53,627 nucleotides of DNA from contig CAUESV010000013.1 in the NCBI GenBank assembly GCA_959020715.1, forward strand, positions 1 through 53,627, read 5' to 3'. A model generated the notes under the pieces. The model ran no database searches and was not told the origin of the DNA. It worked only from the letters and a program-made list of their open reading frames with translations. Positions 8,459 through 16,791 of this stretch are shown here, piece by piece; the first letter of the stretch is position 1; the number at the start of each line of letters is the position of its first letter. Source of the stretch: an uncultured Collinsella sp. (GTDB taxonomy: Bacteria > Actinomycetota > Coriobacteriia > Coriobacteriales > Coriobacteriaceae). A program made the translations under genes and the position numbers.

Positions 8459-8992
8459 ATGTTGAAGAAAACCCTCGCCTTCGCCTTGTCGGCGGCGCTT
8501 TTCGCGTTCTCGCTCGCCGGCTGCGGCGGAAATTCAATCGACAGCGCAAAGGCAAGCGATGCCGATTCCCAGGAAAAGACCGAACAGGCGGCCGATGCGC
8601 CCGAGGGCGCAAGCGCTGCCCCCATCACCGCCGACAAGGTGGCCGACGGCACCTATCCGATCACCGTAGATTCCAGCTCGAACATGTTCAGGATTGTGGA
8701 CGCCCAGCTCATCGTGGAAAACGGCTCCATGCACTGCGTGATGACACTTTCCGGCACGGGCTACGGCAAGCTCTTCATGGGCACGGGCGACGAGGCTGCC
8801 GCCGCGAGCGAGGCCGACTTCATCCCCTATGTGGAAAACGCGGAAGGCAAGTACACCTACGACGTGCCCGTTGATGCGCTCGACGAGAACACCGCCTGCG
8901 CCGCGTGGAGCATTAAAAGGGAGCGGTGGTACGACCGCACGCTCGTATTCGAATCCGCCGGCGTCGATCTGCGCGCCGACGCACTGAAGTAA
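8459..8992 (+). CDS. Small lipoprotein with a beta-rich domain shared with the next gene
   Basis: The ATG at 8459 follows GAAAGGA and encodes 177 residues. A signal peptide ends in the lipobox SLAGC (Cys22), then a Ser/Ala/Glu-rich linker to about residue 60. The remaining 110 residues form a domain with DGTYPITV, VENGSMHCVMTLSG, YGKLFMGT and a Y-T-Y-D-V-P-V stretch followed by ALDENTA. The same layout recurs near the N-terminus of the next protein (VKDGDTYTATITWSS, YDKMTVDG, T-F-E-I-P-V, LDEDIA), so the two domains look homologous. I do not recognise a named family. The architecture recalls NEAT-type surface domains that bind tetrapyrroles, but that is only a guess. Placement after cbiK suggests a ligand-binding or relay role. 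Confidence 0.8.
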   Translation: MLKKTLAFALSAALFAFSLAGCGGNSIDSAKASDADSQEKTEQAADAPEGASAAPITADKVADGTYPITVDSSSNMFRIVDAQLIVENGSMHCVMTLSGTGYGKLFMGTGDEAAAASEADFIPYVENAEGKYTYDVPVDALDENTACAAWSIKRERWYDRTLVFESAGVDLRADALK

Positions 8993-8996
8993 CGCC

Positions 8997-10568
8997 ATGC
9001 GGTCGATTCTTCCCAAGGGGGAAAACAGGAAGCGCCGCAGCATCGCGGCGCGCGTAATCGCCTGCGTTCTCGTCGCCCTGCTCGCGCTTCCCTTCGCGGG
9101 GTGCAGTGCGAGCCCGAACGCGACCGGTGCCACGGCGGGCTCTCAGGAATACACTGTGAGCGTCTCGCTTTCCGGCGGGTCAGGGCGCGCAAGCATCGCC
9201 TCACCCACCACAATTGTGAAGGATGGCGACACCTACACCGCGACCATCACCTGGTCGAGTTCGAACTACGACAAAATGACCGTCGACGGCGTGGACTACA
9301 CGCCTGTAAACGACGGCGGCAACTCCACATTCGAGATACCCGTCACGCTCGACGAGGACATCGCCGTGTCGGCCGAGACCGTCGCCATGTCGACGCCGCA
9401 CACCATCGACTACACGCTCTACTTCGACTCATCCACCATGAAGGAGAAATCGGGCGACGATGCAAGCGGCGGTTCCCCTGCGGGAACGGCTTCAAGCGCC
9501 GCGGCCGACTTCCACAACGCCGATTTGGGCTGCGGCTTGGAGCCGACGGGGGCGCTTCAGCTTGAATACGCCAAGCACTTCACTGTCGACGAGTACGAAG
9601 GCGGCCTGCGGCTTATCTGCATTTCGAACGGGGAGCGCTTCCTCGTGGTGCCGCAAGATGCGAAGGTACCTGATGGGTTGAGCTCCGACATCACGGTCAT
9701 AAGGCGCCCCGCCGACAAGGTGTACCTCGTGTCGTCGGCAACGATGTGCCTGGTCGACGCGCTCGATGCGAACGACAATATCTTCATGTCGGGCTCGAAG
9801 GCCGACGATTGCTCGGTCGCCGGCTTCAAAAGCGCGCTCGAAAGTGGGGCGATCGCCTACGGCGGCAAGTACAGCGCGCCCGACTACGAGCGAATATCGG
9901 CCTCGGGCTGCACGCTCGCCATCGAGAACACCATGATCAACCACACGCCCGATGTGAAGGAAAAGCTGCAGAAGCTCGGGCTCGTCGTGCTCACCGAACA
10001 GTCGTCGAGCGAGCCCGAAGCACTCGGGCGCGTCGAGTGGATTAAGCTTTTCGGCGTCCTGTTCGACAAGGAGGACGAGGCCACGCACCTGTTCAACGAG
10101 CAGAAGGCCCGCGTCGAGCAAACGTCGGGGCTCGCGTCGTCAGGTAAAACCGTGGCGTATTTCTACATTAACTCGAACGGGGCCGCCGTCACGCGGCGGG
10201 CGGGCGACTACGTGGCGCAGATGATCGAGCTCGCAGGCGGCAGCTACGCGCTCGATGACGCGCAGGCGGCGTCGACGTCAGGTTCGTCAGTAACGCTCGA
10301 AATGGAGCGCTTCTACGCGACGGCGAAGGATGCCGACATCATCGTCTACAACGGCACCATCGACGAATCGGTTGCCACCTTGAACGACTTCGTAGGCAAA
10401 AACGCGCTATTGTCGCAGTTCAAAGCCGTGAAGAACGGCAACGTCTGGGTCACAAGCGCCGACATGTACCAGCAGATGACTTCTACCGCCGACATTATCG
10501 ACGAGCTGCACGGGGCGTTCACCGGCGATGACGCGAGCGACTTCCATTATCTGAGGAAGCTCGGCTAG
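8997..10568 (+). CDS. Two-domain substrate-binding lipoprotein of a cobalt/tetrapyrrole-type ABC transporter
   Basis: The ATG at 8997 comes 4 nt after the previous stop and encodes 523 residues. A signal peptide ends in the lipobox PFAGC (Cys36). Residues about 50-155 repeat the beta-rich domain of the upstream lipoprotein. Residues about 185-523 form a TroA/BtuF-type periplasmic-binding domain, with ERISASGCTLAIENTMINHT, LGLVVLTEQSSSEPEALGRV, VEWIKLFGVLFDKEDEA, GGSYALDD and ADIIVYNG. This domain class feeds FecCD/BtuC permeases with iron-siderophore, haem or corrinoid ligands. The riboswitch and cbiK context favours cobalt, cobalamin or a cobalt tetrapyrrole. The fusion of the extra domain is unusual for BtuF. 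Confidence 0.85.
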   Translation: MRSILPKGENRKRRSIAARVIACVLVALLALPFAGCSASPNATGATAGSQEYTVSVSLSGGSGRASIASPTTIVKDGDTYTATITWSSSNYDKMTVDGVDYTPVNDGGNSTFEIPVTLDEDIAVSAETVAMSTPHTIDYTLYFDSSTMKEKSGDDASGGSPAGTASSAAADFHNADLGCGLEPTGALQLEYAKHFTVDEYEGGLRLICISNGERFLVVPQDAKVPDGLSSDITVIRRPADKVYLVSSATMCLVDALDANDNIFMSGSKADDCSVAGFKSALESGAIAYGGKYSAPDYERISASGCTLAIENTMINHTPDVKEKLQKLGLVVLTEQSSSEPEALGRVEWIKLFGVLFDKEDEATHLFNEQKARVEQTSGLASSGKTVAYFYINSNGAAVTRRAGDYVAQMIELAGGSYALDDAQAASTSGSSVTLEMERFYATAKDADIIVYNGTIDESVATLNDFVGKNALLSQFKAVKNGNVWVTSADMYQQMTSTADIIDELHGAFTGDDASDFHYLRKLG

Positions 10569-10572
10569 CGCC

Positions 10573-11613
10573 ATGAGAAGCCGGCTTTACATGACATACG
10601 ACGAATCGGGGCGCGCCGCGCGGTGTCGCGTCGTGACGGCGCTGCTCGCTGTTGCCCTCATCGTGCTCGTCGGGGCCAACCTGTGCATCGGGAGCGTGCT
10701 CGTGCCCGCAGACCACATCCCCGGCATCCTTTCGGGCGGCGCGGCCAATTCCATGGAAAGCCAGGTCATCTGGGAGATTCGCCTGCCGCGCGTGCTTTCA
10801 GCCGTGCTTCTCGGCGGGGCACTTTCGCTCTCCGGGTTCCTGCTGCAGACGTTTTTCAACAACCCCATCGCCGACCCGTTCATCTTGGGCGTCTCCTCGG
10901 GCGCAAAGTTCGTCGTCGCGCTTACGATGATCGTACTTCTAGGCGCGAACCAGGCCATGTCCTCGCCGGCCATGGTGGCCGCAGCGTTTCTGGGCTCGCT
11001 TATCACCATCGGCTTCGTGCTCCTCATTGCACGGCGCATAAGTTCCATGGCCATGCTCATCGTGGCGGGCGTCATGGTGGGATACATCTGCTCGGCGGCG
11101 ACGAACTTCCTCATCGCCTTCGCCGACGACCAGTCCATCGTGAACCTGCACAACTGGTCTTTGGGTAGCTTCTCGGGTTCGAGCTGGGACGACGTGGCGG
11201 TCATCGCGGTCGTGGTGATCACCGTGAGCGCATGCGTATTCGCGATATCGAAGCCCCTTTCCGCCTTCCAGCTGGGAGAAGCCTACGCGAAAAGCGTCGG
11301 CGTGAACGTCGCACGCTTCCGCGTGGTGCTCGTCCTTCTAGCGAGCATGCTCTCCGCCTGCGTGACCGCGTTCGCTGGTCCGGTGTCGTTCGTAGGCATC
11401 GCGGTTCCGCATCTCGTGAAGTCGGCGCTAAAGTCGTCGAAGCCCATCCGTGTGATTCCCGCGTGCTTCTTGGGAGGCGCCATCTTCTGCGCGGGCTGCG
11501 ATTTGATCGCGCGCACACTGTTCTCTCCCGTCGAGCTTTCCATCAGCGCCGTCACCGCCATCTTCGGCGCGCCGGTGGTTATCGCGCTCATGTTGAAGAA
11601 GCGGGTGAGGTAG
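10573..11613 (+). CDS. FecCD/BtuC-family ABC transporter permease
   Basis: This 346-residue integral membrane protein belongs to the FecCD family, whose members transport vitamin B12, haem or iron chelates. It has an N-terminal membrane segment, IWEIRLPRVLSAVLLGGALS (the conserved R-L-P-R motif), FFNNPIADPFILGVSSGAKF, and about nine to ten hydrophobic segments overall. The family hallmark GPVSFVGIAVPHLVKSALK lies near the ATPase-coupling region. The ATG is 4 nt after the substrate-binding gene, and its stop directly abuts the ATPase start (TAGATG), so the three are one transporter operon. Confidence 0.92.
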   Translation: MRSRLYMTYDESGRAARCRVVTALLAVALIVLVGANLCIGSVLVPADHIPGILSGGAANSMESQVIWEIRLPRVLSAVLLGGALSLSGFLLQTFFNNPIADPFILGVSSGAKFVVALTMIVLLGANQAMSSPAMVAAAFLGSLITIGFVLLIARRISSMAMLIVAGVMVGYICSAATNFLIAFADDQSIVNLHNWSLGSFSGSSWDDVAVIAVVVITVSACVFAISKPLSAFQLGEAYAKSVGVNVARFRVVLVLLASMLSACVTAFAGPVSFVGIAVPHLVKSALKSSKPIRVIPACFLGGAIFCAGCDLIARTLFSPVELSISAVTAIFGAPVVIALMLKKRVR

Positions 11614-12795
11614 ATGGGGGAATTCGTGCCGCGGCCCAAAACGCAGGATGACGGAGCGCCGCTTTTCCGCATAAGCGACCTGTCGGCGGGCTACGACAAG
11701 AAGGTTGTAGTCGAAGGCGTCGATCTGGAGGTTCGCGCGGGCGACGTCGTAGCGCTCATCGGGCCGAACGGCTCGGGCAAGTCGACCATCTTGAAAACCA
11801 TCACACGCCATCTGGCACCGCTTGCCGGCGCGGTCGAGCTCGACGGACGAGCGATTTCCCGATGGAAGACGGCGGAGTTCGCAAGGAACCTTGCCGTTAT
11901 GCTGACAGATCGCCCCCGGACCGAGCTCCTCACCTGCCGCGATATCGTAGAGGCGGGAAGGCATCCCTACACCGGGCGAATGGGCACACTCTCGCCCGAC
12001 GACCATAGTCGGGTCGATGAGGCCATGAAAACCGCACATGTGGAAGAGCTCGCCGAGCGCGACTTCATGCAGATTAGCGACGGGCAACGCCAGCGCGTCA
12101 TGCTCGCACGCGCCATCGCGCAGGATCCGCGTGTGCTCGTTCTCGACGAGCCCACATCGTATCTCGATATCCGCTACCAGATCGACCTGCTGCGAATACT
12201 TCGCCACCTTGCGAAATCGCGGAATGTGGCTGTCATCATGTCCATCCACGAACTCGAGCTCGCGCAGAAAAGCGCCGACAAGGCGATTTGCGTGAAGGGC
12301 GGCCGGGTCTTCCGCGCCGGCGCGCCCGAGGACATATTCACGCGCGAGACGATTGGCGAGCTCTACGGCCTTCAACATGGCACCTTCAACGAGCGCTTCG
12401 GCAGCGTGGAAATTGGGCGCCCGCACGGCGATGCGCACACGTTCGTCATCGCCGGCGCAGGTACGGGGTCGGCTGTGTTTCGCCAGCTCATCCGGCAGGG
12501 CAAGGCGTTCTACGCGGGCGTTCTACACGAAGGGGACATCGACTGCGAGCTCGCGCGCGACCTGGCGGCGGAATGCGTGGCCGAGTGCGCCTTCGAGCCG
12601 ATCGGGGATAAAACCATAGCCCGCGCCAAAGAGCTCCTCGTCCACTGCGCGCGCCTTATCGTGTGCCCCGCCGCCTTCGGCACCATAAACGCCCGCAACG
12701 CAGAGCTCGTCGCCTTCGCACGCTCGCATGGTATCGAGGTCATGCGAGCGTGCGAAGGCGCATCGGAGGATACCCAATTGGAGTGGGAAGGATAA
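11614..12795 (+). CDS. FecE/BtuD-type ABC transporter ATPase with an extra C-terminal domain
   Basis: The 393-residue protein powers the FecCD permease upstream. Walker A is GPNGSGKST (residues 50-58), the signature is ISDGQ (154-158) in place of LSGGQ, Walker B is VLVLDEP (174-180), and the H-loop His is at 212. FecE/BtuD proteins normally end near 250-270 residues. Here about 125 further residues follow, beginning HTFVIAGAGTGSAVFRQL and containing FEPIGDKTIARAKELL and ARLIVCPAAFGTINARNAEL. GAGTG suggests a nucleotide- or dinucleotide-binding Rossmann-like fold, with a possible regulatory role. It is the last gene of the riboswitch unit; no clear terminator follows before the IS remnant. Confidence 0.9.
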   Translation: MGEFVPRPKTQDDGAPLFRISDLSAGYDKKVVVEGVDLEVRAGDVVALIGPNGSGKSTILKTITRHLAPLAGAVELDGRAISRWKTAEFARNLAVMLTDRPRTELLTCRDIVEAGRHPYTGRMGTLSPDDHSRVDEAMKTAHVEELAERDFMQISDGQRQRVMLARAIAQDPRVLVLDEPTSYLDIRYQIDLLRILRHLAKSRNVAVIMSIHELELAQKSADKAICVKGGRVFRAGAPEDIFTRETIGELYGLQHGTFNERFGSVEIGRPHGDAHTFVIAGAGTGSAVFRQLIRQGKAFYAGVLHEGDIDCELARDLAAECVAECAFEPIGDKTIARAKELLVHCARLIVCPAAFGTINARNAELVAFARSHGIEVMRACEGASEDTQLEWEG

Positions 12796-12812
12796 ACTGG
12801 ACTTTCATTTAA

Positions 12813-12905
12813 GGATCCTCAGGCTACAGCTCCTACGCCGGCGAGGTCTCCAAGGCGCCGGAAAACCTCGTGAACAGGAATTTCCACGCCGACGAGCCCA
12901 ACTAG
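12813..12905 (+). pseudogene. IS3-family transposase remnant at the island junction
   Basis: In frame, SGYSSYAGEVSKAPENLV followed by NRNFHADEPN and then a stop matches the segment just before the first catalytic Asp region in IS3-family OrfB (a stretch normally continuing into LWLTDITEF). Only about 30 codons survive, bounded by stops at 12810-12812 and 12903-12905. It lies between the last cobalamin-island gene and the TetR gene, whose stop codon begins 2 nt later, so it marks a recombination scar. Confidence 0.7.
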
Positions 12906-12907
12906 GC

Positions 12908-13519
12908 CTAATCCAAGCGAGATTCCAGACTCGACAGACCATTGAGAGTCAGATCGTTGGCGACCTCAGAGACGCGCTCGATGGGAACCGAGCCGTCAGA
13001 CAGTGCCCACGTGCGATAGATACCGATAATACCCGACAGCAAAAACGCCAGATAGTAATCGAACATCTCGTCCTTGAGACCTTGGGGCAGCAGATCGCGC
13101 TCGGCAATCTCGTGCTCGAGCGGCACACGAAGACGAGCCATAAAATCATCGAGCGGAATATTCTCGATCAGCTGACGATTGAGCACCAGGTTGTTGCATA
13201 ACGCCTCGTTAACGGTTTTAAAGAAGGTCGCCGCCGCGCCCAGGGCGCGCTCGTTGGTGTCGCCGTCCATGGAAGAAAGCGTTTTCTCGACCGAGTCGAC
13301 AATCATCTCCACCACATCGACGGCAATGGCATCGAGCAGGCCGTCAACCGTGCCAAAGTGCACGTAGAAGGTTTTGCGGTCGACATTGGCCTCGCGTGCG
13401 ATGGCACTCACCGTAATGTCTGCCAGCGGCTTTTCCATGAGCAGGCGCTCGAAAGCGGAAAGGATGGCATTACGGCTGCGAACAATGCGGCGGTCAAGAC
13501 GCGGTTTGCTGGTTGCCAT
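12908..13519 (-). CDS. TetR/AcrR-family transcriptional regulator
   Basis: A 203-residue regulator starting MATSKPRLDRRIVRSRNAIL; GAAGGGA lies 7 nt before the ATG. The N-terminal helix-turn-helix (ITVSAIAREANVDRKTFYVHF, about residues 37-57) is a textbook TetR DNA-binding domain. The C-terminal ligand domain has the pattern of TetR proteins with YYLAFLLSGIIGIYRTW near the end. The adjacent minus-strand membrane protein is a possible target, but no operator was identified. The C-terminus ends almost exactly at the IS3 remnant, yet length and ending look normal. Confidence 0.9.
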   Translation of the reverse strand: MATSKPRLDRRIVRSRNAILSAFERLLMEKPLADITVSAIAREANVDRKTFYVHFGTVDGLLDAIAVDVVEMIVDSVEKTLSSMDGDTNERALGAAATFFKTVNEALCNNLVLNRQLIENIPLDDFMARLRVPLEHEIAERDLLPQGLKDEMFDYYLAFLLSGIIGIYRTWALSDGSVPIERVSEVANDLTLNGLSSLESRLD

Positions 13520-13635
13520 GGGCGTGTCCCTTCGATATGCGAGCATTCATCAACAGATGAGAGATAATCTACGTAAGAGGATTATCCCCCATTCAGCACA
13601 AATATGCCCCGCATCATGAAGAACGCACGACTGTC

Positions 13636-14943
13636 CTACTGCGACTTAGGGCGCTTCTTCTTATTGAGTGCCGACGGAGATACGCGAATACCGTCGCCTG
13701 TCTGGCGCACATAGGCTTTATGAGCCGGCTTAGCGGCCCCAGAAGCCTTCTGAGCGTGCTTCTTGGGATCAACGGTAACAGCATTCGTGGGGTGCGGCTT
13801 AGTGGGCGCAGAGGGCGTCTGAGACGTGCGGCCGAGTTTGCGCATCACGCGATCCCAGCGCGCATGGATGCTCTCGTTGTGGGCGCTCTTAAGGCCCAGC
13901 AGGGGCGCAGCCAAAATGGTCGGCGCAATGAACGTAATGAGGCGCCACAGCAGATAGCCGGCGGTCGAAGCCGACCCAAAGAAATGACCCAAGAACAATG
14001 CAAAGCCGCCCTCAGCGCCACCAGTTCCACCGGGCAAGGGGACCGCAGAGCTCAGAAGCTGGACAAAGGCGCTCGCGGCCATGACCGAGAAAAAGTCGAC
14101 CTCGTGGTGGCCAAAGGCAAGCATCAGGAAATACGGCACCAGATAGAAAAACGCGAGCTGCAGCATGGTGATAAACACGGTGAGCAGCATGGAAGAAAAA
14201 TGTCCGGCCGAAAGCTTGAACTTCTCGGAGAAGGAGTAGATCTCGCCATCGACAAACGTGCGCCATCCCTCGATCTTAGTGGCCGAGACACCTATACGCT
14301 CGAGCCAATTGATGATGCAATGGGCGACGCGCGTGACGGTCTTAGGCATGAGCGCGACGGCGAAGATGCCCAGCAAGATGCAGCAGTGCCCACCAAAGCT
14401 AAAGACGCACAGCAGCGTCATGTCGCCATAGCGCTCGGCAAAAAACGGCATGCGGGCAAGCAGTAGGATAGCGCCCCAGGCAACGAGGCCAAACTGGTAC
14501 ACGATAAAGCGCGTGAACTGCGTGGCTCCGGCCTCGCCGACATTTTGGCCCGCTTTGGTCAGACGGTAGATCTGGGCGGGAGTCGAGCCCATCATCATGG
14601 GCGTGAGGTTGCCAAAAAAGATGCCGCTCGCCTCGACCGAGATCAGGTCGCGAATGCCAACGGGTGAATTGGGGTCGAGCCAGACGGCGATCGCATAGGC
14701 CACAATGCCAAAGAACAGATACATGAACATGCAAAGACACGCGACAAAGAGCCATGACGCCTGCACGCTCGACATAGCGGCCCAGAACTGCCCCATCTGC
14801 CCGGTTACCACCAGATAGACGACATAACCCACCAGCACGACGCCGATGAAGATGGCGCCGCGGCGTGCGCTCTTATTGTCATCTCCGCCCGAGGCCTCAA
14901 CCTCGACCTGGGGCTTAGACGTATGCTGAGAGGACTCCGTCAT
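13636..14943 (-). CDS. LPG-synthase-TM / YbhN-like integral membrane protein (flippase-like)
   Basis: The 435-residue protein starts at the ATG preceded by AAGGAG with a 4-nt gap. A short hydrophilic N-terminus leads into about seven to eight membrane segments, with the family features FFGNLTPMMMGSTPAQIYRL and SSAVPLPGGTGGAEGGFALF. These typify the lysylphosphatidylglycerol-synthase transmembrane family (UPF0104), which includes lipid flippases and the membrane half of MprF. The aminoacyl-transfer domain of MprF is absent. A basic Ala/Lys/Pro-rich tail of about 70 residues ends the protein. Its substrate cannot be told from sequence. Confidence 0.85.
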   Translation of the reverse strand: MTESSQHTSKPQVEVEASGGDDNKSARRGAIFIGVVLVGYVVYLVVTGQMGQFWAAMSSVQASWLFVACLCMFMYLFFGIVAYAIAVWLDPNSPVGIRDLISVEASGIFFGNLTPMMMGSTPAQIYRLTKAGQNVGEAGATQFTRFIVYQFGLVAWGAILLLARMPFFAERYGDMTLLCVFSFGGHCCILLGIFAVALMPKTVTRVAHCIINWLERIGVSATKIEGWRTFVDGEIYSFSEKFKLSAGHFSSMLLTVFITMLQLAFFYLVPYFLMLAFGHHEVDFFSVMAASAFVQLLSSAVPLPGGTGGAEGGFALFLGHFFGSASTAGYLLWRLITFIAPTILAAPLLGLKSAHNESIHARWDRVMRKLGRTSQTPSAPTKPHPTNAVTVDPKKHAQKASGAAKPAHKAYVRQTGDGIRVSPSALNKKKRPKSQ

Positions 14944-15051
14944 GAGACTCCTTCTAACAGTCAAAATATCTTGGATATTGTACCCGCAAGGACCATAAGC
15001 AGAACGCAATGCTCTGGTTCAAACGGGATTTGCAGACGGTTGTTTGGAAAT

Positions 15052-15083
15052 AAAAAACCCGGCCTTCCATGGGAAGTCCGGGT
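15052..15083 (-). terminator. Terminator of the tRNA-Glu unit
   Basis: On the minus strand ACCCGGACTTCC pairs with GGAAGGCCGGGT around a CAT loop and is followed by TTTTTT. It lies just past the 3' end of the tRNA-Glu pair. Confidence 0.85.
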
Positions 15084-15093
15084 ATCAGATGCG

Positions 15094-15170
15094 TGGTAGC
15101 CCGTACCAGATTCGAACTGGTGATCTCCGCCTTGAGAGGGCGGCGTCCTAAACCGCTAGACGAACGGGCC
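15094..15170 (-). tRNA. tRNA-Glu (anticodon CTC), distal copy
   Basis: Cloverleaf on the minus strand: acceptor GGCCCGT pairs with ACGGGCT, the D-arm is GTCT..GGAC, the anticodon stem CCGCC/GGCGG encloses loop CTCTCAA (anticodon CTC, reading GAG), and the T-arm ACCAG-TTCGAAT-CTGGT is canonical. CCA is encoded. It is identical to the upstream copy. Confidence 0.95.
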
Positions 15171-15192
15171 ATAGACCTCAGCAGAAAAGAAG

Positions 15193-15269
15193 TGGTAGCC
15201 CGTACCAGATTCGAACTGGTGATCTCCGCCTTGAGAGGGCGGCGTCCTAAACCGCTAGACGAACGGGCC
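15193..15269 (-). tRNA. tRNA-Glu (anticodon CTC), proximal copy
   Basis: Same 77-nt sequence as the distal copy, with encoded CCA and anticodon CTC. The 22-nt spacer between copies suggests one transcript. A promoter fits just upstream. Confidence 0.95.
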
Positions 15270-15303
15270 ACATGACATCTGCACTGCCGTGCTGCGAGGA
15301 AAT

Positions 15304-15332
15304 ATATTACGGGACAAAAAACGTCAGCGCAA
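15304..15332 (-). promoter_or_regulatory. Promoter of the tRNA-Glu pair
   Basis: On the minus strand TTGCGC (15327-15332) and TAATAT (15304-15309) are spaced by 17 nt. Transcription would start about 30 nt before the first tRNA. Confidence 0.6.
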
Positions 15333-15396
15333 GAAGAAATTCCAAATTGCCGAAAAATTGTCGGCAGGTTATGGAACACGCAGGTAAACTGGGTAG

Positions 15397-16791
15397 CTAA
15401 TTCAAGTTGAGATGGACCAAAAGAGCTTCGCGCTCGTTGGAAATGTTGTCTTCGATCACGGCGTCGAGGGCGGCGTTGAGTAGCTGGCCTAGCTCGGGCC
15501 CCGGCTTCACGCCGGCGCGGATCAGATCGCCGCCGTTGATGGCGAGCATCTTGAGCGTATAGGGCTCCCCTGCCTCCAGCAGCTCGTGCGCCAGCGCGCG
15601 CATCTCCTCGATCGTCTCGACGTAATAGAAGCACGACGGCGCCTTGCCGAGCGTATCGGCACGCTTAAGATCCATGAGCTCGTCCATCAGGCGGGCGGTG
15701 TCGACGCCCTCGCCCGAAAGCGCGCGCATCATATTGAGCAGGCAGGAGCGCTCGGGGCGCAGCGGCTTGTCGTGATATTTGATGAGCAGGCACACGTCGC
15801 GCACCAGGTCGTGCGAGAGCGCCAGGCGATCCATAATGGCGCGAGCCTTCTTGGCTCCGAGCTCGGGGTGACCATAAAAGTGGCCGCTGCCCGCATGATC
15901 GACCGTAAAGCAATCGGGCTTGGAGACGTCGTGCAAAAACGCCGCCCACATAAGGCTCGACGAGGGCGCGACGCCGTCGCACAGCGCCAGCTCCCCTGCC
16001 ACCGTCAGCACGCGGGCGATATGCTCGTAGACGTTAAACGCATGATAGACACTGCTTTGATCAAACCCGCGAGCGGGCGCAAGCTCGGGCACGGCGGCGC
16101 AGATGAGCTCGGGGTAGCGGAGCATCGCGTCTCCCCCATGACCGGTCGAAAGAATGCCCTCGAGCTCAATACCCACACGCTCACGCGCCACGGCATCGAG
16201 CAGCGGCGCACACTCGGCAAGCGCGCGCTTAGTCTCGGGCTCAATCATAAAGTCCAGGCGGCAGGCAAAGCGTACCGCACGCAGCATGCGCAGGGCGTCC
16301 TCGTTAAAGCGGCGCTTGGGATCGCCGACAGCGCGAATCAGCTTGCGCTCCAGATCACCCTGGCCGCCATAGCGGTCGACAAGCCCGCGCTCGGGATGCC
16401 AGGCCATGGCGTTGACGGTAAAGTCGCGGCGCGCCAGATCGTCCTCGAGCGAGGCGGCACGCTCCACACTCTGGGGATGGCGACCATCGGTGTAAAAGCC
16501 ATCCAGACGGTACGTGGTGACCTCGATACGCTCGCCATCGGAAATAGCCGTGATTCCGCCAAATTTAATGCCGGACTCCACAACCGCGATGCCGGCGGCC
16601 TCGAGCGCCGATTTAGACTCCTGCCACAGGCCGCTACAGCACATATCAACATCGTGGCTGGGGCACCCCATCAAGGCGTCGCGCACCCAACCGCCCACGT
16701 ACCAAGCCTCAAGACCAGCCGCCTCAAGCGCGCGCAGGACGCACAGGGACGCATCGGACGGTTGAGTACCGTTGAGCGAAACATTGCACAT
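15397..16791 (-). CDS. cca: CCA tRNA nucleotidyltransferase / poly(A)-polymerase family, with HD domain
   Basis: The enzyme adds or repairs the CCA end of tRNAs. The ATG at 16789-16791 has AGGAGG 8 nt upstream; the longer frame lacks such a site. The 464-residue protein has the class II nucleotidyltransferase core: YVGGWVRDALMG, DVDMCCSG (catalytic acidic pair), RRDFTVNAMAWHP and RFNEDALRMLRAVRFACRL. A C-terminal HD domain carries AAFLHDVSKPDCF. Bacterial CCA-adding enzymes with HD domains are of this length. Proximity to tRNA genes is suggestive but not needed for the call. Confidence 0.92.
   Translation of the reverse strand: MCNVSLNGTQPSDASLCVLRALEAAGLEAWYVGGWVRDALMGCPSHDVDMCCSGLWQESKSALEAAGIAVVESGIKFGGITAISDGERIEVTTYRLDGFYTDGRHPQSVERAASLEDDLARRDFTVNAMAWHPERGLVDRYGGQGDLERKLIRAVGDPKRRFNEDALRMLRAVRFACRLDFMIEPETKRALAECAPLLDAVARERVGIELEGILSTGHGGDAMLRYPELICAAVPELAPARGFDQSSVYHAFNVYEHIARVLTVAGELALCDGVAPSSSLMWAAFLHDVSKPDCFTVDHAGSGHFYGHPELGAKKARAIMDRLALSHDLVRDVCLLIKYHDKPLRPERSCLLNMMRALSGEGVDTARLMDELMDLKRADTLGKAPSCFYYVETIEEMRALAHELLEAGEPYTLKMLAINGGDLIRAGVKPGPELGQLLNAALDAVIEDNISNEREALLVHLNLN

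Noticed and set aside
15094..15269. Direct repeats that might suggest a CRISPR or att duplication
   Set aside because: The two 77-nt units fold as complete tRNA-Glu genes with encoded CCA.
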